DNA from: Bacteroidaceae bacterium
GTDB taxonomy: Bacteria > Bacteroidota > Bacteroidia > Bacteroidales > Bacteroidaceae
DNA: 62,849 nt
Assembly: GCA_024401275.1 (NCBI GenBank)
Contig: JAKSLJ010000019.1
Location: forward strand, 1 to 62,849
Direction: 5' to 3'
The translations under genes were made by a program, and so were the position numbers. Below are positions 52,604 to 59,984 of this stretch, piece after piece (position 1 is the first letter of the stretch; each line of letters starts with the position of its first letter). The notes beneath the pieces were generated by a model. It searched no databases, was not told the origin of the DNA, and saw only the letters and a list, made by a program, of their open reading frames with translations.

Positions 52604-54172
52604 ATGATTAAACATATCTCATCATCCTGCACTCTGCATTCTGCATTGAAAAGATTCAGCAGTCTGCATTCTGCATTGAAAAGATTCTGCATTCTGCATT
52701 CTGCATTCTGCATTCTCTTAGCATTTCTGCCAGCAACAATGTTTGCGCAGAACGATCCAGAGGCAACAATCCGTGCTCTTGCTCCAGTCATTCTGGAATA
52801 TCACGGTCAGCTCCGCATGGACTCCACCGACCTTGTCAGGAACATCGTGAAGCGCCACGAAAAGAATCCGCGCGTCATCACTGCCATTGCCGGAATGTTC
52901 TACGAGGCTCAGGACAGCGCAGCCGCTCACCGTTTCGAGGACTTCGCTTTGAAGATTGACCCTAAGTATTCGCCAGCATACATTCTCCGTGGCGATGCCT
53001 GCATGAATATCTATCAGGACACCGTAGCCGCAAAGTATTGGTTCCAGAAGGCAATCGATGTAGCGCCTAACAATCCTGCCGGCTATCAGGCCATGTTCAA
53101 TTACCACATGAAGCGCAAGAACGGCGTTGACTCCACCGCTGCCATGGGCTTTGCACAGCGACTCATCGAGAATGCAAACACCGACGAAGGTCGTATGGCG
53201 GCTGCCGAAATCAACCGTCGCACTGGCGGTAGCTCCGAGACTTCCATCTCGCTTCTTGAGAATGTATCCTACGAAAACATGCGCGAGGACGAACTCTCTC
53301 GCTATGCTTTCCAGCTCTGTTCAAACAACATGACGGAACGCTGCCAGCTCGTTGTGGAAAAGGGTATGCAGGAATATCCGGACAATTTCTATTTCTATCG
53401 TGTGGCAATGTACAACTACGCCCACGCAGCCAACTATACCGAGGCGGAGAAGATGGGAAAGAAGCTCTTCTCGATGCTTCCTGAAGACAGCCTTGCGTGC
53501 GAGGACTACCGCATCTACAGCTACTGTTACACAGCCCGTGGCGACAACGACGAGGCAATCACTCTCCTTTGGAAAGCCGTCGAGACAACCAATCCGGAAT
53601 GGGCTGCCAAGCAGCAGGTTCTCGGTCGCATAGAGGAGGTTTACAAGCTCTGGGCAGCATCGCTTGAGGGCAAGGGACAGTACAACGAAGCCTCTACCAT
53701 CTACGAAGCTTCCATCAGCGAATTCTTCCAGCATGGCGACGAATATCACGCCGTTCACATGTATTCGGCTTACGGCACAATGCTCACGCAGACATGGGCT
53801 GAGGAGCTCAACGGCACGGAGAAGCTGGAGCCTTACCACAAGGCACTCGACATGTACAAGGATATGTCGGAAAAGTGCACTGACGAGGACTACATCACAT
53901 CCGGTCTTTACCGCCAGTTCTTCATCTCTTACTTCATCAATCGCCTAGCACCGGAGGAAAGCTTCGAGCCTTACACTATAGCCTTCATCGACCGCGTTTT
54001 CTCTCACTCAAAGCTCGGTTATTACGACAAGAACATCACGAAGGCGTTGCAGGTTCTCGCTACCACACAGCCAGCTCAAGCTCTCGACTACGCAAAGCGT
54101 TTCCAGCAGAAATATCCTTCTGTTACCGACAAGGAACTCGACGACCTCATCGAAAAGCTCTCTAAGAAATAA
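52604..54172 (+). CDS. Exported TPR protein with repeat-derived signal peptide
   Basis: A 522-residue periplasmic or outer-membrane TPR protein: FEDFALKIDPKYSPAYILRGDACMNIYQDT, KYWFQKAIDVAPNNPAGYQAMFNYH, YRVAMYNYAHAANYTEAEKMGKKLF and GDNDEAITLLWKAVE are TPR-like, in an all-helical protein. The start is ATG 52604. The signal peptide's hydrophobic core (CILHSAFCILLAFLPATMFAQ) is encoded by the same ATTCTGC heptamer repeat as the intergenic repeat at 3484-3556, and two 30-bp copies encode LHSALKRFSS/LHSALKRFCI. It is the last gene of the envelope operon; a scaffold role is inferred from the fold. Confidence 0.78.
   Translation: MIKHISSSCTLHSALKRFSSLHSALKRFCILHSAFCILLAFLPATMFAQNDPEATIRALAPVILEYHGQLRMDSTDLVRNIVKRHEKNPRVITAIAGMFYEAQDSAAAHRFEDFALKIDPKYSPAYILRGDACMNIYQDTVAAKYWFQKAIDVAPNNPAGYQAMFNYHMKRKNGVDSTAAMGFAQRLIENANTDEGRMAAAEINRRTGGSSETSISLLENVSYENMREDELSRYAFQLCSNNMTERCQLVVEKGMQEYPDNFYFYRVAMYNYAHAANYTEAEKMGKKLFSMLPEDSLACEDYRIYSYCYTARGDNDEAITLLWKAVETTNPEWAAKQQVLGRIEEVYKLWAASLEGKGQYNEASTIYEASISEFFQHGDEYHAVHMYSAYGTMLTQTWAEELNGTEKLEPYHKALDMYKDMSEKCTDEDYITSGLYRQFFISYFINRLAPEESFEPYTIAFIDRVFSHSKLGYYDKNITKALQVLATTQPAQALDYAKRFQQKYPSVTDKELDDLIEKLSKK
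52627..52716 (+). repeat. ATTCTGC heptamer array inside signal-peptide codons
   Basis: CTGCATTCTGCATTGAAAAG occurs in two 30-bp units, followed by four back-to-back ATTCTGC heptamers. The array is in frame and codes for the n- and h-regions of the TPR protein's signal peptide. Confidence 0.85.
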
Positions 54173-54175
54173 TCA

Positions 54176-55318
54176 ATGGATATTCTCTTTCTACTTCTCG
54201 GCATAGCCCTTGGCGCAGCAGCCATGTTCTTCATAATGAAAGCGCGTACGGACAATGTCGAACTGCAGCTCAAGTTCTTCAGAGACAACATCACCTCAAC
54301 CACAGAGAAGATTCTCAAGCAGCGCACCGAGCAGCTCCACGACGAGAACTCACGCCAGATGGAAGCACTCTTCAGTCCACTGCGCGACAATATCCGGAAG
54401 ATGGAGATCTCCATGAACGACAACCGCACCGCACACGACAACAATACGGGCAAGCTCGAGAAAGCCATGCAGATGATGATGCAGCAGGCACAGTCCATCG
54501 GCGACAAGGCAGACCAGCTCAGCACCGCCCTACAGCATAAGAACAAGGTCATGGGAAACTGGGGAGAGCTTATCCTCACAAACATTCTTGAAAGCCAGGG
54601 ATTCACAAATGGCAAGGAGTTCGATGCACAGCTTGCCATGCGCGACGAAGACGGCAATGTCATCTACAACGAGGAGACAGGCAGCAAGATGATTCCCGAT
54701 GTCGTACTCCATCTTCCCGACAACCGCGACCTGATTATCGACGCCAAGATGTCGCTCACCGCTTTTGTTGAATATCAGAATGCCACTTCCGATGTTGAGC
54801 GCGAGTCAGCGGCACTTCGCCATATAGAGTCCGTCAGGGCTCATGTCAAGGAACTTTCCGCCAAGAACTACAGCCATTATGTTCGCAAGCCGCGCGTCAG
54901 TTGCGACTTTGTCATCATGTTCCTTCCTCACGAGGGCGCCATGCAGCTGCTCATGGAGAAAGAGCCTGAACTGTGGAACCGCGCCTTCACGAAGCATAAT
55001 GTCTATATCATCAGCGGACAGTATCTCATGGCAGCCGTCCACATGATAAACATTGCGTGGCAGCAGGTGCAGCAGGACAAGAACACGCAGGAGATCATGA
55101 AGAATGCCCGCATCCTCGTGGAGCGCACCGAACTTTTCTACACTCGCTTCCTTGCACTTGGCAAGAAGATGGAGGATGTCCGCAAGGCTTACGACGACCT
55201 CGACACCACCGTTCGTTCCGGCAACAAATCCATTGCAGCTTCCGGTCGCGCTTTCGCAAGGCTCGGAGTACCTACCAAGGGGATACTTCCAGAAGAGGAG
55301 GAGGAAGAAGAAGATTAG
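54176..55318 (+). CDS. rmuC: RmuC-family recombination-limiting protein
   Basis: A 380-residue RmuC homologue. One N-terminal membrane segment (residues 3-20), a coiled-coil stretch (about 35-125, EKAMQMMMQQAQSIGDKADQ), then the nuclease-like RmuC domain: KNKVMGNWGELILTNILESQGF near 125, IPDVVLHLPDNRDLIIDAKMSLTAF near 170, and FVIMFLPHEGAMQLLMEKE near 248. RmuC limits inversions at short repeats in E. coli. The C-terminal nine residues are a Glu/Asp run encoded by GAG/GAA microsatellite. Its 3' end is duplicated downstream of the S37 peptidase gene. Confidence 0.92.
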   Translation: MDILFLLLGIALGAAAMFFIMKARTDNVELQLKFFRDNITSTTEKILKQRTEQLHDENSRQMEALFSPLRDNIRKMEISMNDNRTAHDNNTGKLEKAMQMMMQQAQSIGDKADQLSTALQHKNKVMGNWGELILTNILESQGFTNGKEFDAQLAMRDEDGNVIYNEETGSKMIPDVVLHLPDNRDLIIDAKMSLTAFVEYQNATSDVERESAALRHIESVRAHVKELSAKNYSHYVRKPRVSCDFVIMFLPHEGAMQLLMEKEPELWNRAFTKHNVYIISGQYLMAAVHMINIAWQQVQQDKNTQEIMKNARILVERTELFYTRFLALGKKMEDVRKAYDDLDTTVRSGNKSIAASGRAFARLGVPTKGILPEEEEEEED

Positions 55319-55328
55319 TGAGTCCGCG
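55212..55328 (+). repeat. rmuC 3' end, copy 1 of a 117/126-bp direct repeat
   Basis: This stretch (last codons, stop and 10 bases beyond) recurs at 57623-57748. The copies differ by a 9-bp expansion of the GAA/GAG run and by a TAG to CAG change at the stop codon. Confidence 0.9.
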
Positions 55329-55427
55329 GTAGCCTTCGCCAACCTTCTGACCTGCATGTTATTTTGGGTGCAAAGGTGGCGTTTTTTTGTAATAATAAGC
55401 AAATCTTCAGCACAATTTCTTTGTTTT

Positions 55428-55509
55428 AGTGCGAATAAATTCCACATTTTCACAGTTTCTAGTGCGAATAAATTCCACATTTTCACAGTTTCTAGTGCGA
55501 ATAAATTCC
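55428..55509. repeat. 33-bp tandem repeat (2.5 copies)
   Basis: Units begin with AGTGCGAATAAATTCCACAT at 55428, 55461 and 55494; the first two are identical over 33 bases, and the third breaks off after 16. There are no spacers between units. Confidence 0.9.
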
Positions 55510-55554
55510 TGATTATAGTCCCTTGTCATCGCTAATAACGAACAAGGGATGGCA

Positions 55555-55584
55555 CTTTCGCAAGGCTCGGAGTACCTACCAAGG
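55555..55584 (+). repeat. 30-bp rmuC-end fragment (third copy)
   Basis: Exact match to rmuC codons (CTTTCGCAAGGCTCGGAGTA onward through CCTACCAAGG) lying alone in the spacer. Confidence 0.85.
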
Positions 55585-55806
55585 CAATAAACAACAAAAA
55601 ACATTCGCGTTTCACAACTTCATCTGTGTTGATCCGTGAAATCTGTGGGGAAATTGCAAAACCACCAACCAACCAACAAAACAACCAACAAAACAAAGAG
55701 GAAGGTAAAACCTGATATGCGATTCTCGTATCTGGTTTTGATGACGAATATATTTGTGCCATTCGTAGTTTTATTGAGGACAAATGCCATATAATATCCA
55801 AATATA

Positions 55807-55838
55807 TTTGCGGGTATGGCGGATTTTTTGTAACTTTG
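55807..55838 (+). promoter_or_regulatory. Complete Bacteroidales-type promoter for S37 peptidase gene
   Basis: TTTG at 55807-55810 and TAACTTTG at 55831-55838 with 20 bases between match the -33/-7 consensus. The ATG follows 45 bases after the -7 box. This rules out the longer frame beginning at 55836. Confidence 0.75.
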
Positions 55839-55883
55839 CACCCAGAAATCTTTAAACCCCCAAATCTTAAAATCAGATATTCT

Positions 55884-57608
55884 ATGCAAAAGTATCTACT
55901 CACTCTCATGTCTATGATCATGGCATCGACTCTTACGGTTAAGGCGCAGAGCTGGTGCGAAGATCTTGTCAAGCTCAATCCTGATGTCATTGACTCGGTG
56001 TGTCTCCTAAAAGATGAGAATATAGTTGAACCGGATCTGGTTTCATACATGATCCATTATCACCAGCCTCTGAAGCATGATGCTCCAGAACTTGGCTCAC
56101 TTTCTTTGCGTGCGTTTTTTACTGTAAGCAACGGAACAAGAGGAGGTGAGTTCACGGAAAAGATGATTCAGATGTCCATCGGTGGCTACGCTCTGTCAGA
56201 TAATGCAATGCATACTCCCAATAACTATGTTGCCGAGCTAACCCTGGATACTTCCCTAGGCGAAATCGCAGCAAACTACTTCGGTCATCTGCTGATGCCA
56301 GAACACAGATACTTCGGCTATTCATTTCCAGATGGTGGTTATCGTTATAAAACCGTGGGATATTGCGAGGCAAAAGAAGCTGCTGCCGACTTCCATGCAC
56401 TGGCAGAGGCTATGAAGAAGGTGTTCCACGGCAAATGGTGCATCTCGGGTGTCAGCAAGGGCGGCATTGCGGCTGCTGCGCAACATGCCTATTATCCAGA
56501 CGACGCTGACTTCTTCGTGCCATACGTACCACCTTTCCTGAATAGTACTAACGACATGCGCGTACAGGAGCACTGGATGTCGGAGCCTTGGACTCCAGAG
56601 ATGCGCGAGCATATTCTGCATATTCAGAAGGAGATACTACATCGTCCTGCTGTGTATGAATACTATCACAAGCAGGAGTTTGAGAAAGAAGGACTGACAG
56701 AGGATCTTTTCCGTTGTATGTTCCTGTACAAACTCGCCATGTATTTTACCGGCAAGTATATGGAGGAGACTCGAAGTCAAGTAAGCCAAGATATTGACAG
56801 TAATATGGAATATCTTAAGGATAAGGGCCTGGAGGATTATTCTGACGTAATGCTTATCTACATGTTTATGTGCAAAGGTCAGATTTCCTTAAGCAACGGT
56901 TTTGAGTATTGGTATGAAAATACCTATAAGGGCAAATCGGAATCAAATAAATCGCCGCAAGCTTCCGCTGCTATCGGCAAGTCGGAGTCGGAGCCTGTGT
57001 TTGGTTTGAATTTAGGTGACTGGAAAAGTGGCACAGACATTGCCTTTGCATACCAGACAGTTCATGAATTGGGATATTACGGATTGAAGTGGGACTATTT
57101 CTATGATACTCAAGCAGAGAAAGACTCCGTAAACGCCTTGTGGAAGAACAACGTAAAGAGCGCGATTGATCTTGATACCTATGACGTGCTCAAGAATGTG
57201 GAATACGATCCGACGTTCATAAACTTTGTACGCCAGCAGACGAAAAAGGCGACAAAACCAATGATTTTCATCTATGGCGGCGACGATATATGGACTGGTG
57301 CTCAGATAGAAGATGAGTACATCAATGGTGATAATGTCCGCAAGTACATCCTGCAAGAGCAGAACCATAGTGCTTGTTATTCCAAAACATTTGATAAAGA
57401 CCAAGATAATAGTATGGGACGTGAGATATGGGAATTCCTCAACTCTGTCTTCAGACCAGACTTAGCTGGCATTACCGAGACTACTGACAACAAGCCACAG
57501 ACCACTGGCATCTACAACCTCAGCGGTTGCCGCATCCCGCAGCTCCAGAAGGGCATCAACATCGTGAAGATGAGCAACGGAACGACAAAGAAGGTTCGCG
57601 TCAAGTAA
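55884..57608 (+). CDS. Secreted S37-family peptidase (prolyl tripeptidyl-type)
   Basis: Serine peptidase of the alpha/beta-hydrolase fold, 574 residues, with a signal peptide (MQKYLLTLMSMIMASTLTVKAQ). Peptidase S37 signatures: LMPEHRYFGYSFPDGG near 138, KWCISGVSKGGIAAAA with nucleophile Ser191, FIYGGDDIWTGAQ (Asp) near 455 and QEQNHSACY (His) near 488. It probably trims proline-containing peptides outside the cytoplasm. The last 35 residues (GIYNLSGCRIPQLQKGINIV to KKVRVK) match the short C-terminal tail seen on the C10 peptidase. It is flanked by direct repeats of the rmuC 3' end, suggesting insertion here. Confidence 0.85.
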   Translation: MQKYLLTLMSMIMASTLTVKAQSWCEDLVKLNPDVIDSVCLLKDENIVEPDLVSYMIHYHQPLKHDAPELGSLSLRAFFTVSNGTRGGEFTEKMIQMSIGGYALSDNAMHTPNNYVAELTLDTSLGEIAANYFGHLLMPEHRYFGYSFPDGGYRYKTVGYCEAKEAAADFHALAEAMKKVFHGKWCISGVSKGGIAAAAQHAYYPDDADFFVPYVPPFLNSTNDMRVQEHWMSEPWTPEMREHILHIQKEILHRPAVYEYYHKQEFEKEGLTEDLFRCMFLYKLAMYFTGKYMEETRSQVSQDIDSNMEYLKDKGLEDYSDVMLIYMFMCKGQISLSNGFEYWYENTYKGKSESNKSPQASAAIGKSESEPVFGLNLGDWKSGTDIAFAYQTVHELGYYGLKWDYFYDTQAEKDSVNALWKNNVKSAIDLDTYDVLKNVEYDPTFINFVRQQTKKATKPMIFIYGGDDIWTGAQIEDEYINGDNVRKYILQEQNHSACYSKTFDKDQDNSMGREIWEFLNSVFRPDLAGITETTDNKPQTTGIYNLSGCRIPQLQKGINIVKMSNGTTKKVRVK

Positions 57609-57622
57609 CCAACACCATCACC

Positions 57623-57748
57623 TTCGTTCCGGCAACAAATCCATTGCAGCTTCCGGTCGCGCTTTCGCAAGGCTCGGAGTACCTACCAAGGGGATACTTC
57701 CAGAAGAAGAAGAAGAGGAGGAGGAAGAAGAAGATCAGTGAGTCCGCG
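57623..57748 (+). repeat. rmuC 3' end, copy 2
   Basis: Downstream copy of 55212-55328, 15 bases after the S37 stop. The rmuC stop TAG is CAG here and the GAA/GAG run is 9 bases longer. Confidence 0.9.
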
Positions 57749-57780
57749 TTTCACGGAGTCAATAAAAACAGTTCAAATGC

Positions 57781-57858
57781 CGCTCTTGTTGGAAACGACG
57801 AGTAGCCCCATTCCGCAGTTGGAAACGACGCCCCATGGCGTCGTTTCCAACAAGAGCG
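57781..57858. repeat. Long inverted repeat with nested alternative hairpin
   Basis: CGCTCTTGTTGGAAACGACG (57781-57800) pairs perfectly over 20 bp with 57839-57858. A third motif copy (57819-57832) pairs with the same right arm as a 14-bp stem with a CCAT loop. Only one of the two structures can form at a time. Confidence 0.85.
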
Positions 57859-58058
57859 TCATTGTTCTCAAAGATTTTCTTTAGTTTTTTGCTCAAAGAT
57901 TTTCTTTTTGTTTTGCTCGAAGAAAAATCTAAGAAAGTAAAGAAATTTTCGTCGCTCAGTTAAGTTTCTTTTATTTCTTATCCAATTTCTTTGAGCTACA
58001 TATTATCTTGGAGCGGTGATGTGTCGCGAAAATGTTTTTGTTTTATCATTATCAGACT

Positions 58059-58066
58059 GCAAAGGT
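58059..58066 (-). promoter_or_regulatory. Orphan promoter-like -7 box
   Basis: TACCTTTG on the minus strand fits TAnnTTTG but no gene lies downstream; the first structure met by such a transcript is the inverted repeat at 57781-57858. Confidence 0.3.
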
Positions 58067-58198
58067 ATGTCTTTTTCTTTTAATACGGAAAAATATAGTT
58101 TGAAAATCAGCGTAAACGGCAAAAAAACTTGTATTCCGCTGTTTTTCCAAGAACAATCCAGGGGAAAGCGACACGTCTTCCTTGGAGTTATGGGTGAG

Positions 58199-58278
58199 TT
58201 TCTTGCAAGAAAAAAATAATTCTCTTGAAAGAAAAAATATCTTTTCTTATAAGAAAATTTTCGGTTTCTTATAAGAAA
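58199..58278. repeat. Second TTTCTTATAAGAAA palindrome cluster
   Basis: Perfect palindromes TTTCTTGCAAGAAA (58199-58212), TTTTCTTATAAGAAAA (58242-58257) and TTTCTTATAAGAAA (58265-58278), plus an imperfect one near 58219. Inverted relative to the cluster at 14110-14168. Confidence 0.8.
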
Positions 58279-58358
58279 ACGTTTCATATTCCAGGGGCTT
58301 ATTATTCGTATTCCTTGGAAAGATTTCACTTAAGTAGGGTGATACTTCTATTTTTGCC

Positions 58359-58569
58359 TTTGGCGAACGAAAATTATCGTGAATGGAACGTAAATTTTCG
58401 TAAATTAATTGTTGCGACTAACGAGAAATTAACGTGAATTCAAAAAAAATTAATTCATGAAAATTCGCGTCTAATTTACGGCAATTCACGTCTAAAAAGA
58501 AACAAGGGAAGACTTTTCTCGAAGTCTTCCCCTGTTTATCATGTGAAGGAGAACCGTCCCCCATCATTA
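58359..58569. repeat. 211-bp tandem duplication, outer copy
   Basis: Differs from 58570-58780 at one base (CCGTCCCC versus CCTTCCCC near the end). It contains a complete extra copy of the terminator hairpin and of the neighbouring gene's stop codon. Confidence 0.95.
58506..58531 (-). terminator. Duplicated Rho-independent terminator (outer copy)
   Basis: On minus, GGGAAGACTT-CGAGAA-AAGTCTTCCC then TTGTTTCTTTTT: a 10-bp stem and T-rich tail. Identical to 58717-58742. Confidence 0.8.
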
Positions 58570-58780
58570 TTTGGCGAACGAAAATTATCGTGAATGGAAC
58601 GTAAATTTTCGTAAATTAATTGTTGCGACTAACGAGAAATTAACGTGAATTCAAAAAAAATTAATTCATGAAAATTCGCGTCTAATTTACGGCAATTCAC
58701 GTCTAAAAAGAAACAAGGGAAGACTTTTCTCGAAGTCTTCCCCTGTTTATCATGTGAAGGAGAACCTTCCCCCATCATTA
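58570..58780. repeat. 211-bp tandem duplication, inner copy
   Basis: The right edge coincides with the stop codon (58778-58780) of the lipoprotein gene. Carries the functional terminator. Confidence 0.95.
58717..58742 (-). terminator. Rho-independent terminator of the lipoprotein gene
   Basis: Ten-bp stem GGGAAGACTT/AAGTCTTCCC with a 6-nt loop and a T-rich tail on the minus strand, 36 bases past the stop codon. Confidence 0.85.
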
Positions 58781-59320
58781 CTTCTTAACGAAGGTACAGC
58801 CGCTGCCTGACTTGGTGAAGGTACCCTCAATGGTGATGTTCATGTGTGGTTCGAGATTTTTTAAGCACACGAGAGCCTCCTCACGTGATACGCCAACATA
58901 ATATCCCTCATACTTGTCACTCCAAAGACCTTTTGACTCGCTACCTACTGTCTTGTAACTTGCATAAGCCAAAGGAGAATTAATCATTATGTTGAATTCA
59001 TCCTTGCTGTTCATGTACTCATCGAAAGTAGGCTTCTTGACTGCCTTAATCTCGAGTTTCACTGTTGCTGGCAACTGTGTGCCCTCATCAAGAATAGGGA
59101 ATGTTCCATTTTGAGGTGTTATCACCTTTACAGAACCGTCCATAGCGGTGTAGGTCACTGTGATGTCGTAGAGGTTCATCATGTCATTGCTGAATGATGG
59201 TTCAGCTTTGAAAACGCAGCTCTTGAACTTGTCTGCACTTTCTTCGTCATCGTCACCACAAGATGTGAAGGCGAATGCCATTGCGAGCATTGCCATTGTC
59301 ATTACAATGATTTTTTTCAT
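58778..59320 (-). CDS. Small lipoprotein of unknown function
   Basis: A 180-residue lipoprotein with signal peptide and lipobox FTSC (Cys21) followed by GDDDEE, a likely surface-export signal in Bacteroidales. The first 24 residues are nearly identical to those of the next gene upstream (59371-59925), while the mature parts differ. The mature part is probably beta-rich (YDITVTYTAMDGSVKVITPQ, ATVKLEIKAVKK). No domain recognised. It lies downstream of the C10 peptidase on the same strand with 50 bases to its paralogue and ends at a strong terminator. It may be a peptidase partner or inhibitor; that is conjecture. Confidence 0.75.
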   Translation of the reverse strand: MKKIIVMTMAMLAMAFAFTSCGDDDEESADKFKSCVFKAEPSFSNDMMNLYDITVTYTAMDGSVKVITPQNGTFPILDEGTQLPATVKLEIKAVKKPTFDEYMNSKDEFNIMINSPLAYASYKTVGSESKGLWSDKYEGYYVGVSREEALVCLKNLEPHMNITIEGTFTKSGSGCTFVKK

Positions 59321-59370
59321 CTTTTTTACTTTAATGTTTTAATGGGTTGCTCATTCAGGATAAATGCCGT

Positions 59371-59925
59371 TTATTTCACAACGCAACTTCCGAAAGTTGC
59401 TGCATTTCTTTGATTAATGTAATCCTTGACTTTTTCCTTCATAAGTCCTGGCATAAAAAAGACATTGCCACTTGCTGAAAGATACTGCTCGTCGCCAACG
59501 CCGATGAAAGCGGCAATGAGAATGTCTGTTGTCTCAGGAAGCTCTACACCGTCCTTGATTGAGAAATCAGAGTTGAAGTGAGCATCACCATGCATAGTGG
59601 CAGGAATATCGTAGCTGTAAACATCGATAGTACCTTTCTCCTTAGCTTCATCCAGCTTAGAACCAGCCTTTGTCTCAACCGATTTAGGCGCAGAAGTTTC
59701 CTTCTTGAGCTCATTAAGCTTAAGAACCTTTGTCTCAGAGCCAATAGTCAGCTTATACTGTCTGTTGAGATACTCGTTGCCATTATCGAAGATGTAAACT
59801 CTGCGAACTGTGTTAGCAGAACTGCTGCCACCACCTGGGATGTCATCATCATCGTCGTCGCCACAAGATGTGAAGGCAAATGCCATAGCGAGCATTGCCA
59901 TTGTCATTACAAGAATTTTTTTCAT
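59371..59925 (-). CDS. Small lipoprotein, paralogue of the downstream gene
   Basis: A 184-residue lipoprotein, lipobox FTSC (Cys21) followed by GDDDDDDIPGGGSSS, an acidic plus Gly/Ser linker. The signal peptide MKKILVMTMAMLAMAFAF is almost the same as the neighbour's, implying recent duplication of the export signal with different cargo. Mature part: RRVYIFDNGNEYLNRQYKLT and ILIAAFIGVGDEQYLSASGNVFFM. Domain unknown. 59 bases downstream of the C10 peptidase gene, likely same transcript. Confidence 0.75.
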   Translation of the reverse strand: MKKILVMTMAMLAMAFAFTSCGDDDDDDIPGGGSSSANTVRRVYIFDNGNEYLNRQYKLTIGSETKVLKLNELKKETSAPKSVETKAGSKLDEAKEKGTIDVYSYDIPATMHGDAHFNSDFSIKDGVELPETTDILIAAFIGVGDEQYLSASGNVFFMPGLMKEKVKDYINQRNAATFGSCVVK

Positions 59926-59984
59926 GTTTAATGGTGAGGGCTTACCTATATCGCCCTCGGGGTAATTATGATTAATACTTTATT

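Larger units (their letters stand above)
55319..55830. other. Gene-free spacer before S37 peptidase
   Basis: About 510 bases without a supportable gene. It holds a minisatellite (55428-55509), a 30-bp rmuC fragment (55555-55584) and a TGTGTTGATCCGTGAAATCT-type sequence near 55625 that resembles a common Bacteroidales intergenic repeat. A TGCAAAGGTGG at 55364 resembles a decayed minus-strand promoter box. The rest shows nothing recognisable. Confidence 0.6.
57609..58777. other. Gene-free 1.2-kb stretch of repeats
   Basis: No supportable gene. In order it holds the second rmuC-end copy (57623-57748), a long inverted repeat (57781-57858), a 24/25-bp tandem CTCAAAGATTTTCTTT pair (57867-57915), an orphan minus-strand promoter-like box (58059-58066), TTTCTTATAAGAAA palindromes (58199-58278) and a 211-bp tandem duplication (58359-58780). 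Open frames here (up to 108 codons) read through the palindromes and are not credible genes. Confidence 0.7.

Noticed and set aside
55428-55509. CRISPR array
   Set aside because: The 33-bp units are directly contiguous with no unique spacers, and no cas gene is present.
55212-57748. Insertion sequence around the S37 gene
   Set aside because: No transposase or terminal inverted repeats; the flanks are copies of rmuC, not target-site duplications.
58003-58329. 108-codon minus-strand open frame
   Set aside because: It is made of TTTCTTATAAGAAA palindromes and has no recognisable protein character.
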